This document shows, one piece after another, positions 1 through 6,064 of a DNA stretch of 6,064 nucleotides. Positions within the stretch are counted from its first letter, which is position 1. Each line of letters begins with the position of its first letter. The notes beneath the pieces are model-generated. The model was not told where the DNA came from and did not search any database. It saw nothing but the letters and a program-made list of their open reading frames with translations. A program made the translations under genes and the position numbers. This DNA is from UBA4717 sp002404395 (GTDB lineage: Bacteria; Bacillota; Clostridia; Oscillospirales; CAG-272). The stretch covers positions 1 to 6,064 of the forward strand of contig CALFNW010000024.1 in assembly GCA_937902275.1 (NCBI GenBank). Reading direction: 5' to 3'.

Positions 1-3000
1 GCTCATCAAAGGTTTCGGAACTGTCCGAAGCTATGTCCGTTTCGCCTACCGTCGCCCTTCCGCCGCCGCACGCGGTGAGCGTGAGCGAAGTGGTGTTTGC
101 CGTCTTGATCGCAAATTCATAATCATTCGCATCATCAAGATTATCGAAGAACGCCACATAAAGCACGTCATAGTAGTCGCCGCTTGAGATCTCAAGCCTA
201 TCTCCGCCGTAAATCTTCATTGCAATTTCGGACATATAGCTTTGACAGTTTGCTTCAAATACGCTCTTACCGTCTGCACTCAGAATATTCTGACCGCCCG
301 TAACCATCGAAAGGTCAAAAACAAATGATTGCCAAGTACCGTCAAGCGTCTGAACGGGATTGCCTGCCGTATTTGTCCAAAGACGGGTCGCTCTGCCGTC
401 GGTGTACGGCATGGGATTAAAATTACATTTGTTGTTCTCGGTGTTTTTAAGCACCCCGCGGTAACCGATCTTGACATACCGATTATCCGTAAGCTTAAAT
501 TCGTCCGGGAACAAATCCTTATCAAAAACGGTATATACGCGCGTATTATCACCGGTATATCCTGCCCCGAGCGTTCCGTCACTATTGTATCCTTTTCCGG
601 GATTTGCAACAAAGTGCCAATACCTGTTGCCGGCAACATCTTCGGATACCGAAGTTGGGAGCACTATTCCGTAGTCTGCTCTCCCGCTGTGTATTTTTGG
701 CGTTATACGGTCAGCATCAAACAATACTGTCGGCGTGATCTTGCGCTCGAAAACTGCTTCAACTATCGTATCATATGCAATCAAAGTACCTTCGGCAAGG
801 CTCCATTCCTTAAACTCTGCGCCCTCTGTTTCGGGAGTCTCCGAAGGATAGGTGAGCAGATCGCCCGGCTTGCAGTAAACCTTTGCAAACTCAACACCGT
901 CTGACATATAAGTAACGCTTATTTTGCGCGTTGTGAAATCATATGCTTCGGCATCTGCGGCATTATCAAAAAATGCCGCATAAAGCACGTCGTAGCAATC
1001 GTCGACTTTGATATCATAGCCGTTGCCGCCGTATATCTTGAATGAAAGCTTATCCGGATATGTATTAAAATATTTATCCGAAATATTTTCATTCGTATCT
1101 TTAAAGCTGCCTCCGTCATTTCCGCCGTCGATCTTCCCGAGATCGAATACAAATGATTGCCAAGTGCCGTCAAGTGTTTGCACCGGAAGCTCGGCAAACT
1201 GATTTGTCCAAAGTCTCGGACTGCCGTCTGTATGAGGAAAAACATTTATATCGCATATACCGTTGTTTGTATTTGAAAGTTTTGCACGATAGCCAAGCTT
1301 TACATATCTGTTTTCGTCAAGAGTAAAGCCCTCCGGAAATTTATTCGGATCAAATACCGTGATAACTCTCGTGTTGTCAAGCGACCTTTCCGCTTTAGTC
1401 GGATCGGCGGCAAAATGCCAATATCTGTTGCCGTCGGTATCGATCGAAAGCTCAAGCGGTTTGATTATACCGTACCGATCGGAATCGTTGGTCACCGCAG
1501 GTTGTATGTCGTTCGCGGTAAAAAGCACGGTGGGAACTATCGCTTTGTTGAATTCGGCACTTACGGTTATATCCGTTGTAAGTACGATCCCATCCTCAGT
1601 ATCCCAACCAATAAACTCGGCAGCTTCAGATACCGGTACAAGCTTCGGCAGCTTCAATTTGTCCCCGATCTTGTAGGTCTGCGTCAAGAAGACCTCGTTT
1701 CCTGCCATATAAGTCACAGTAAGGCGGTCATCCGTAAATTCATAATTTTCCGCATCCCGTTCGGTTTCAAAGAACGCGATATACAACAGATCAAAGCTGT
1801 CACCCGCTGACATAACATAGCCGTCGCCGCCGTAAGGTTTGAGTAACATCGAATTCAGGTAGCTTTGGCAGTTTGCCTCAAACACCGAAAACCCGTCAAT
1901 CGACTTTATACCCGCGTCACCGCCGTTAACCTGTGATATGTCATATATAAAGCTTTGCCACGAACCGTTTTCGACAAGCGCCGGATCACTTGCGGAATTA
2001 CGAAGCCATAAACGCTTACCGTTCAGCAAAGCATCCTCGCCGTTATAATGAGGCTTTGGATTTATTCGGCAGATCGCGCTTGAACTTTTCTGAACGGCAC
2101 GGTATCCAACCTTTATATACGGGTATGCGGTAAGTGCAAAACCGTCTCCGAATTTTGCAGGATCGAATGTCGCTTCAATGTATGTAAAGTCATTCGTCAA
2201 GGTCTCAGGCGTTCCCTCAAAATGATGATAACTCTGCCCGCTTGTTTCATCACTGTATTTTCCGAGATAATTATAGGCTCCGCGACTGTTTACCGTGCAG
2301 GTAAGCTCGTTTGCTTTAAACAATGCCGCCGGAGTAACGCGCTCGCCTTTTCCTACCGTGACCGTACACTTCGCGCTCTTTTTACCGTCGAACGCCGAAG
2401 CGCAGATCGTTGCACTGCCGTCGGCAAGTGCCGTGACGTTGCCGAACTCATCAACCCGCGCCACCGCAGTATTGTCGCTCACCCAGACCACTTCTGTGTC
2501 ATCCGAAGCCTGTGCCGTTACCGTCGCGGTCAGTTTCTCAATATCGCCCGCAGTCATTTCAAGCTTGATTCGGTCAAGCGTGATCGCCCCGACATTTGCC
2601 TCACGACTTTCATATGCGGCAAAATTCATTATATTCGGCCAAACGTTTCCTCCGGGTTTAAGCTTGCTGACCTTAATAAATCTCGCGGATACGGGAAATT
2701 CGGTGCGAACGGTTATTTCATTTCCGCTCACATTATAGTCGCCGATGTCAAACCAATCGTCGATACCGTTATATCCACCCTGCAAAGTAAATGCATAAGT
2801 CCTGTTGGACCATGCGTAATATTCAAAATCAATGTGAAATTCTTCAAGTTCGTACGTGTCGCCGAGATCGACCCACCATTCGCCGCCGTCGGGCACATTG
2901 CTCGGGTTGGCGCACCATTGATCTTTATGAGTATTGTTTTCGTAAAGAATATCGTTGTTGGCTTTGGTTGCCGGTTGGTTATTCGGCCCTTCCGCAAAGG

Positions 3001-6000
3001 TTCGCACCTCGTGGTTTGCGTATGCAGGTTTGTTGTACGCAAGATTATAGGTATTTCCGCTTCCGCTTATCTCCGCGATCGACGGCGCTTCGCTTCCGGA
3101 CAAAAATGTAATCAATATAAATCTGCCGTCAAGTCCGAGCCCTATATCTCCGAGGGCGGAATCGGCAGCCGAAAACACGGTTTCGGACTCGTCCCAAATT
3201 GCAGAATCCAAGTCCGAAGCGTCCGAAGAAACCGCGATGGTATAAGTATATTTCGCATTTGCCGAAGCCGATCTAAGCAGTATATTGCCGATGCGGTATT
3301 TTGCGCCGAGATCAATACGGAAACTCTGAGGAAATTTATCGCTTCCCGTCCATGCGCTTGAGATATCGGTATCTACCGCATAATACGGATCGCTGTCAGC
3401 AGCACTGTCGCTTGCCAAAGTCAGTTTCTTTGCAAAAATGTTCTCGGTATGTATGCCGTAATCTGCTTCAAACACAAAACGGTCGATCGCAATATCACTT
3501 CCGGGCATTGCGGCTATGTCAAGCGAATGTTTGCCGACAAGCGCCTTCGACAGGCTCAATTCGTACAACCCAAACCCATCGCCCTTGCCGAAAGTCCCCG
3601 AATACACCTCGTCTCCGTCCGCTGCAATGCGAAGCTGGCTTGCTTCATTAAGCACTGAAGCGTAAAGCTTTATAACCGACGTGCCCGCGTCGCCGAAATC
3701 AATGCTGTCAAACGACATTGAATCATTATGCGCGAGTCTGACGACCGTAATACTGCTGCCGTCCTTATCGTTCATCTCACATTTTATACCGTATTCGGAA
3801 ACCGCATCCTTGACAAGCGTATTGCAGTTTTCCGCTTCAATAGTTTCAAACGCCGGATATGACGCAGGTAAAAATTCAAAAGATTCTACAACCGCTTCGC
3901 CGTCAAACACGAAATAAAGCTCGTGATTTCCGAAAACAAGCGGTATCTTCTCTGTCAGATCAACGATGCCGGGCTCGATAAGAAAATCGGCAAGCAATCT
4001 GCCGTCCTCCGACATATCATATAGCCGTACTCCGACTTCTGTTTCGACAGTTGCCTTAAATCTGAGCGCGATCGCCCCATCATTTCCGAAAGCGGCATAT
4101 TTATAAACAAGTGCACTTCCCTTTTTCACAAGAACCGAATCGCCGTTGGGCTCAGTTTCGCCGACACATAAATCATATTCCGTAGCAAGAACAGTCTTAT
4201 ACGGGTCAAGCACCGTCTGCGAAGAAAAATCACATTCCGTAAATCTGATACTGTAGAGCGAACCTTCTCCGTTGATTCTGGTAACCGCATATATATCGTG
4301 AATACCGCGGATATTCGGGAAAGTAACCTTGTAATCACCGCTGACCGCTTCGCTCAGTTCGATTATTTTTATTATTTCTCCCTTAGGAGAACCTTCGCGC
4401 AGTTCGATCTTGGAATTTGCCGGCAACGGAGTACCGCCGTACTTGGTTCCCGAAGTGATTATCAGCTCTGAAGCGCCGTAAATACCGAAGTCTACATTTT
4501 CGAAGCCGAGGTAATCGCCGTTTTTCAAGGGTGAAACAAACATATCCTCGGTTTTCTGTCCGACAAGCGTAGGTCCGTTGCTCTTGGTATCAAAATCACG
4601 CGCATATATAGCAGCATACGGATTCTTCGGGACCGACGCTATACCGTTTGTGTCAAATACAATATTTCCGTATACCTGCGGATATTTGCCTCCGTTCGTG
4701 ACCGAAGCGGTAAGCGTGAATTCTCCGCCGCCGAGTGCCTTGACCGTTACCGTGCCCGCCTTATCGTTTGACACAAGCTTTCCGTTGCTTCCGTCTATCG
4801 ACCAGGCGATATCGCTTTCGGCTACACCGTTGCCCTCGGGAAGCAGCGTCGCCTTAACCGTCGCCGCAGGCGCCTCCGCGCTCAGCGTCTTCGAACCTTC
4901 GACTACCTCAAGCTTTATCTTGTTGACCGGAGTGAAGTTTGCTTCCTGCCCGCTTATTTCTATCGTCTTTTCCGCGTACACTCCCGATCCGTCCGCCGCG
5001 CTCGCTCTTACTGTCACGCTTCCGTTATATCTTGCCGTAAGCTTGCCCGTTTCGTCTATTTCGGCATTACCGTTTGTCACGCTGTAGTTTATCTTCTTAA
5101 AGCTTGCGTTTGCCGGCGTTACGCTTGCCGTAAGTGTAAGCGTACCCGCTTTTTCGGATATCCCGTCCGACCCGCCGAGCACTATCCCCGTGACCTTTAC
5201 GTCCTCGCTCTGCCCGCTTACCGTAAAAGTCTTGCTGTCGCTCACACCAGTGCCGTCAAGCGCGCTCACCGTTACTTTTACACTGCCGTTTCCGAGCGCC
5301 TTCAATACTCCGTATTCGTCTATGTACGCGACGCTCGGGTCATCCACGCTGTACTTTACTCTCGGATAATCCGCTTCCGCCGGCTCTATCGCAGTCGTCA
5401 GCTTAAGCGTACCGTTGTCGCTTGTGATACTTCCGCTTCCGTCTATCGAACCGAGCGTCAGCTTTGTGAGTTTTGCTTTATGCTCCGCTTTTATCGTAAG
5501 CGGTGTTGCCGAGCTGATATTATACGACTCCGCCTTTATAGTGATATCTCCCTCGGTTCCGTCCGACATTATTACTGCCACGACCTTACCCGAGAATGCT
5601 TTTCTCTCGGTGCTTATATACTTATCGTAATCGGTGGAGTCTCCGTTATCGACTCCTACAAGCTTTCCCGCTCCGCTTACGGTAAACTTCACATTGTTTC
5701 TTGCTGTCGCTACAAAATTCCCCTCTTCATCAACTATGCTTGCCGTCACGTACACAAGATCGCGTCCGTCGGCTGTGATCTCACTCTTGTCGGCTTCGAG
5801 CACTACCCTTGCAGGTGCTCCGAAGCTTTTTATTTCGTCTGTCGCTGTGATATTTCCCTCTGCGTCATATGCTTTTGCGATCAGACTGCCCTCGGCATAA
5901 GCTACTTTCCACTCATAGTGCAATACCTCGGCGGTATCCATATCTACATACTGCTTGCCGAGCGAAGTTTCGCTTTCGCTTCCCTTTGCTTTGAAGAACA

Positions 6001-6064
6001 GCTCCACTGACGCGGCATTTGAATATGCATACACATCTATCGTTTCGCCTACGGAATCGTCAAA
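1..6064 (-). CDS. Giant multidomain secreted GH2-type (beta-galactosidase-like) glycoside hydrolase, partial at both ends
   Basis: A single minus-strand frame is open for all 2,021 complete codons, with no start or stop of its own in the window. Domains in order: DUF4982-like (residues 1-80), GH2 C-terminal domain 5 (82-183), three Ig-like Big_2 domains (198-474), a CBM6-like domain (482-612), two divergent CBM6-like domains (620-733, 738-868), two F5/8 type C domains (875-1003, 1006-1154), Big_2 (1159-1238), then three copies of an unassigned module (1243-1444, 1509-1711, 1776-1985) with InlB B-repeats after the first two. The first two domains occur almost only behind GH2 catalytic cores, so the catalytic acids should lie upstream of base 6064; none is visible here. 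The expected role is hydrolysis of beta-linked sugars from complex glycans outside the cell, with the tail binding glycan. Signal peptide, ribosome binding site and any cell-wall anchor are outside the window. The exact substrate cannot be read from this part, and a protein that has lost its catalytic core cannot be excluded. Confidence 0.88.
2..109 (-). other. Start of a different segment after M3 (residues 1986-2021, cut by window edge)
   Basis: Where an InlB B-repeat would be expected, the sequence instead reads IKTANTTSLTLTACGGGRAT and then VGETDIASDSSETFDE up to the window edge. The TSLTLTACGGGRATVGE stretch loosely resembles the opening strand of a divergent InlB B-repeat or of a Gly-rich Ig-like domain, but too little is present to assign it. 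There is no LPXTG, SLH or dockerin motif in the window. Confidence 0.4.
110..739 (-). repeat. Triplicated unassigned module, copy M3 (residues 1776-1985)
   Basis: The third copy starts ITPTVLFDADRI, then GNRYWHFVANPG, NTRVYTVFDKDLFPDEFKLT, DNRYVKIGYRGVL, CNFNPMPYTDG, RLWTN, QTLDGTWQSFVFDL, VFEANCQSY, KIYGGDRL and DYYDVLYVAFFDNLDDANDY. It has an extra glycine- and tyrosine-rich loop (about 1823-1838) after GNRYWHF, which makes the W-to-W distance from M2 276 residues although the starts are only 267 apart. It shares the central block with M2 and the VFEANCQSY block with M1. Confidence 0.72.
321..349 (-). repeat. Near-identical DNA segment, M3 copy of a direct repeat
   Basis: Bases 321-337 are identical to 1149-1165 (17 bp), and 321-349 match 1149-1177 at 27 of 29 positions. 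The two lie 828 bases apart in the same orientation and encode the QTLDGTWQSFVFD part of modules M3 and M2. This marks M2 and M3 as the most recently related copies in this stretch. Confidence 0.85.
740..931 (-). other. InlB B-repeat (Listeria-Bacteroides repeat), copy 2 (residues 1712-1775)
   Basis: The sequence follows RKISVTYMSDGVEFAKVYCK, PGDLLTYPSETPE, GAEFKEWSLAEGT and DTIVEAVFERK. It keeps the VTYM strand, the Y-x-x-GD-L-x-x-P turn and the TIVEAVF closing strand seen in copy 1, but the usual GW is replaced by EW. It sits between modules M2 and M3 in exactly the same relative place as copy 1, so module plus InlB repeat was duplicated as a unit. Confidence 0.75.
932..1540 (-). repeat. 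Triplicated unassigned module, copy M2 (residues 1509-1711)
   Basis: The second copy starts IVPTVLFTANDI, then GNRYWHFAADP, NTRVITVFDPNKFPEGFTLD, ENRYVKLGYRAKL, ICDINVFPHTDG, LWTNQ, QTLDGTWQSFVFDL, KIYGGNGYDI and YDVLYAAFFDNAADAEAYDF. Compared with M1 and M3 it lacks the VFEANCQSY block and instead has a 20-odd residue stretch rich in Asn, Asp and Lys (about 1655-1672). It keeps two cysteines, C1604 (shared with both other copies) and C1690 (unique place). Its proline at 1511 is 266 residues after the matching P1245 of M1. Confidence 0.72.
1149..1177 (-). repeat. Near-identical DNA segment, M2 copy of a direct repeat
   Basis: This is the partner of bases 321-349: 17 identical bases followed by 10 of 12. 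The spacing of 828 bases is a multiple of three, so recombination between the two would keep the reading frame. The matching place in module M1 (around 1947) is clearly diverged at the DNA level. Confidence 0.85.
1541..1729 (-). other. InlB B-repeat (Listeria-Bacteroides repeat), copy 1 (residues 1446-1508)
   Basis: The segment runs DRLTVTYMAGNEVFLTQTYK, IGDKLKLPKLVP, AEFIGWDTEDG and DITVSAEF. This is the compact beta-grasp pattern VTYxxGxxxxxxxxYxxGDxLxxPxxPxxxxxxFxGWxxxxxxxxTxxxTVxAxF of the InlB B-repeat, with the GW pair and the closing A-E-F in place. Such repeats act as spacers or weak binding units in surface proteins. It lies between modules M1 and M2. Confidence 0.8.
1733..2338 (-). 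repeat. Triplicated unassigned module, copy M1 (residues 1243-1444)
   Basis: This is the first of three copies of a roughly 200-residue module I do not recognise with confidence. It has the shared blocks: VTPAALFKANEL at the start, SYHHFEGTP, FDPAKFGDGFALTAYPYIKV then GYRA, ICRINPKPHYNG, LWLRN, GSWQSFIYDI, VFEANCQSY, PYGGDGY and DSFDLLYIAFFETERDAENY. The alternating strand pattern, the W-Q-S-F and D-x-LY-x-AFF motifs and a lack of helices suggest a beta-sandwich resembling unclassified adhesin or carbohydrate-binding modules of Clostridia. This copy is the most divergent: SYHHF replaces the GNRYWHF of the others. Its cysteines are at 1257, 1332 and 1399. Confidence 0.7.
2351..2590 (-). other. 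Bacterial Ig-like domain, Big_2 type, copy 4 (residues 1159-1238)
   Basis: This is a near-consensus Big_2 domain: GAITLDRIKLEMTAGDIEKL opens it, followed by LTATVTAQASDDTEVVWVSD, NTAVARVDEFGNVTALADGS, ATICASAFDGKKSAKCTVTV. The V-W-V-S-DN core strand, the VDEFGNVTALADGSATI strand pair and the C-TVTV end are diagnostic. It separates the glycan-binding block from the C-terminal module array. Confidence 0.88.
2603..3049 (-). other. F5/8 type C (discoidin) domain, copy 2 (residues 1006-1154)
   Basis: The domain starts YNLAYNKPAYANHEVR, then has KDQWCANPSNVPDGGEWWVD running into DLGDTYELEEFHIDFE, RTYAFTLQGGYNG, DDWFDIGDYNV, FPVSARFIKVSKLKPGG and a closing WPNIMNFAAYES. The N-x-A-x-x-K-P start, the QWCAN-(x)n-WWVDLG block (W1050, C1051, W1063-W1064) and the ARFIKV strand are textbook for this family. 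It follows copy 1 with only a short linker and differs clearly from it in sequence, so the pair is not a recent duplication. Confidence 0.82.
3056..3442 (-). other. F5/8 type C (discoidin, CBM32-like) domain, copy 1 (residues 875-1003)
   Basis: Blocks seen are NIFAKKLTLASDSAADSDPY with the AVDTDISSAWTG loop (W905), FRIDLGAKYRIGNILLRSAS, YTYTIAVSSDASDLDSAIWD and a closing RFILITFLSG with IAEISGSG. This matches the family order: N-A-x-x-K, P-xx-AxDGxxxTxW, the IDLG strand, the YTIxVSxD strand, RYxxIxF, and IxEIxVxG. In glycosidases such domains bind galactose, GalNAc or mucin-type sugars, which would suit a beta-galactosidase-like enzyme. Confidence 0.75.
3461..3853 (-). other. Divergent CBM6-like domain (residues 738-868)
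   Basis: The domain opens with AFETIEAENCNT, the I-E-A-E start usual for CBM6, followed by MSFDSIDFGDAGTSVIKLYA with an IDFG signature at 788-791, then LRIAADGDEVYSGTFG, LVGKHSLDIAAMPG and IDRFVFEA. Together with the two upstream domains it forms a run of three carbohydrate-binding-like beta-sandwiches. The IEAE, IDFG and GKHSLDI blocks are all in the usual order, which makes this copy better supported than the middle one. Confidence 0.62.
3866..4207 (-). other. Divergent beta-sandwich domain, possibly CBM6-like (residues 620-733)
   Basis: The segment begins DPYKTVLATEYDLCVGETEP, continues with VKKGSALVYKYAAFGNDGAI, VGVRLYDMSEDGRLLADF and IPLVFGNHELYFVFDGEAVV, and ends SFEFLP. The plan mirrors the preceding CBM6: an A-x-E-YD opening, a strand ending in AFG-x-x-GAI, and a GNHELYFVF strand like the GIHDIYAVT strand before it. 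The similarity is structural and weak in sequence, so I call it CBM6-like with caution. It could be another jelly-roll family. Confidence 0.5.
4229..4621 (-). other. CBM6-like carbohydrate-binding domain (residues 482-612)
   Basis: Visible blocks are IYARDFD near the start, LKNGDYLGFENVDFGIYGAS (strand plus the VDFG signature at 524-527), a strand-loop segment with TKYGGTPLPANSKIELREGS, and FPNIRGIHDIYAVT, closing with SLYSIRFTE. This order (xAxxFD, GDYxxFxxVDFGxxGA, xxIxLRxGSPxGxxI, GxHDxYxVF) is that of family 6 carbohydrate-binding modules. In this family the domain binds the ends or inner faces of beta-glucans, xylans or related glycans. The sequence does not tell the ligand. Confidence 0.75.
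4643..4933 (-). other. Bacterial Ig-like domain, divergent Big type, copy 3 (residues 378-474)
   Basis: The segment runs from TPVNKIKLEVVEGSKTLSAE through AATVKATLLPEGNGV, SDIAWSIDGSNGKLVSND, TVTVKALGGGEFTLTASVTNGG and a trailing GNIVFDTNG. It keeps the W-S core strand and the VKALGGGEF-LTA strand. The sequence is more like the Ig-like domain that often sits just before CBM6 in clostridial GH2 enzymes than like copies 1 and 2, so it is probably not part of the same recent duplication. Confidence 0.68.
4946..5209 (-). other. Bacterial Ig-like domain, Big_2 type, copy 2 (residues 286-373)
   Basis: The domain is 88 residues long, equal in length to copy 1 and directly abutting it. It repeats the same blocks: VKVTGIVLGGSDG, TLTLTASVTPANAS, NYSVTNGNAEID, ETGKLTARYNGSVTVRASAADGSG and a terminal IEISGQ. 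Similarity to copy 1, including the shared GS-DG start, the A-x-DG-x-GV loop and the SGQ end, points to an internal duplication. Confidence 0.8.
5210..5473 (-). other. Bacterial Ig-like domain, Big_2 type, copy 1 (residues 198-285)
   Basis: The segment has a KLTKLTLGS lead strand, a TLKLTTAIEPAEAD strand, YSVDDPSVAYID, then EYGVLKALGNGSVKVTVSA and a closing TFTVSGQ. This is the order expected of Big_2 domains: LTATVTPxxA, a W/Y-S-xx-D/N-P-x-V-A strand, xxGxVTAxxxGxxxVTxxA, and a terminal V-strand. It probably acts as a rigid spacer between the GH2 core and the binding domains. It ends in the same VSGQ/ISGQ motif as the next copy. Confidence 0.8.
5516..5821 (-). other. GH2 C-terminal domain 5 (residues 82-183)
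   Basis: The domain starts GAPARVVLEADKSEITADGR, continues with DLVYVTASIVDEEGN, KFTVSGAGKLVGVDNGDST and RKAFSGKVVAVI, and ends in TIKAE. These are the hallmark blocks of the last Ig-like domain of clostridial and Bacteroidota GH2 beta-galactosidases: an ADGxDLxxVTxxVVDxxGN strand pair, a VxGxGxLxGVxNGDP loop and an RxAFxGxxxVI strand. All blocks are present in order and at normal spacing. It is the strongest single piece of evidence that the missing N-terminal part is a GH2 enzyme. Confidence 0.87.
5825..6064 (-). other. DUF4982-type domain of GH2 enzymes (residues 1-80, N-terminal edge cut)
   Basis: The segment begins VGETIDVYAYSNAASVELFF, followed by a SLGK motif and then W52 in EWKVAYAEGSL and AKAYD. 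This matches the family pattern of GxxIDVxVYSNAxxVELFLNGxSLG followed by a WxVPYxPGxLxAxAY stretch. In GH2 enzymes this beta-sandwich directly follows the TIM-barrel catalytic domain, so its position at the window edge predicts that barrel immediately beyond base 6064. One oddity is a charged insertion (KAKGSESET) between the VELFF strand and SLGK. The family assignment rests on pattern recognition, not a profile search. Confidence 0.82.

Noticed and set aside
329..904. A 191-codon plus-strand open frame
   Set aside because: Same antisense register over modules M2-M3 and the InlB repeat; no recognisable protein features and no sensible ribosome binding context.
919..1245. Minus-strand 108-codon open frame in another register (likewise 280-639, 2728-3042 and 4126-4338)
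   Set aside because: These overlap the main gene out of frame, and their translations are basic, low-information sequences with no domain pattern.
110..2338. Possible transposon or CRISPR-like array because of regular spacing
   Set aside because: The period of about 800 bases is a protein-module repeat kept in frame, with diverged copies. There are no short identical repeats with unique spacers, no terminal inverted repeats and no transposase.
2222..3361. A 379-codon open frame on the plus strand
   Set aside because: It is exactly codon-for-codon antisense to the minus-strand gene. Stops in this register need TTA, CTA or TCA codons in the real gene, which are rare here, so long antisense frames arise by chance. 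Its translation shows no domain, while the minus strand here encodes clear F5/8C and Big_2 domains.
4578..5087. A 169-codon plus-strand open frame with a Ser/Pro/Thr/Ala-rich product
   Set aside because: It lies opposite Big_2 domains, whose Thr, Gly, Ala and Val codons read as low-complexity Ser/Pro/Ala on the other strand. It is a shadow.
5119..5240. Possible frameshift or gene boundary between the tandem Ig-like domains
   Set aside because: Codon-by-codon reading shows the frame stays open and domain blocks continue with normal spacing (SGQ end followed directly by the next domain).
5480..6010. A 176-codon plus-strand open frame
   Set aside because: It is antisense to the GH2 C-terminal domains, which are strongly supported on the minus strand, and lies in the same codon-aligned register as the other shadows.

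Overview
The whole 6,064-base window lies inside one very large protein-coding gene on the minus strand. One reading frame (codons ending at positions 2-4 and beginning at 6062-6064) stays open for 2,021 codons with no stop. It runs off both ends, so the start codon, signal peptide, catalytic core and true C-terminus are all outside the window. I see no intergenic DNA, RNA gene, promoter, terminator, CRISPR array or mobile element. Residue numbers below count from the first in-window codon (residue 1 = bases 6064-6062).

Read N- to C-terminus (window right to left), the protein opens with the two C-terminal accessory domains typical of glycoside hydrolase family 2 (beta-galactosidase-like) enzymes: a DUF4982-type domain and a GH2 C-terminal domain 5. 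A GH2 catalytic core is therefore expected just beyond base 6064. Next come three bacterial Ig-like (Big_2-type) domains, a CBM6-like carbohydrate-binding domain, two more divergent beta-sandwich domains that look CBM6-like, two F5/8 type C (discoidin, CBM32-like) domains and a fourth Big_2 domain. The tail is a repeat array: a roughly 200-residue module I cannot assign to a family occurs three times at 266-267 residue spacing. The first two copies are each followed by an InlB B-repeat (Listeria-Bacteroides repeat). After the third copy the sequence changes to something else.

The combination of a GH2 enzyme with Big_2, CBM6, F5/8C and InlB B-repeats in a single protein of more than 2,000 residues is typical of secreted or surface-attached glycan-degrading proteins of Bacillota, especially Clostridia from gut or other polysaccharide-rich habitats. 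Base composition looks moderate. The organism call is inference; no taxonomic marker is present.

Presumed working model: the upstream GH2 domain cleaves glycosidic bonds, the CBM6 and F5/8C domains hold the enzyme on a complex glycan such as mucin or plant polysaccharide, the Ig-like domains act as spacers, and the C-terminal array extends toward or contacts the cell surface or another ligand. The most interesting unexplained element is the triplicated module.
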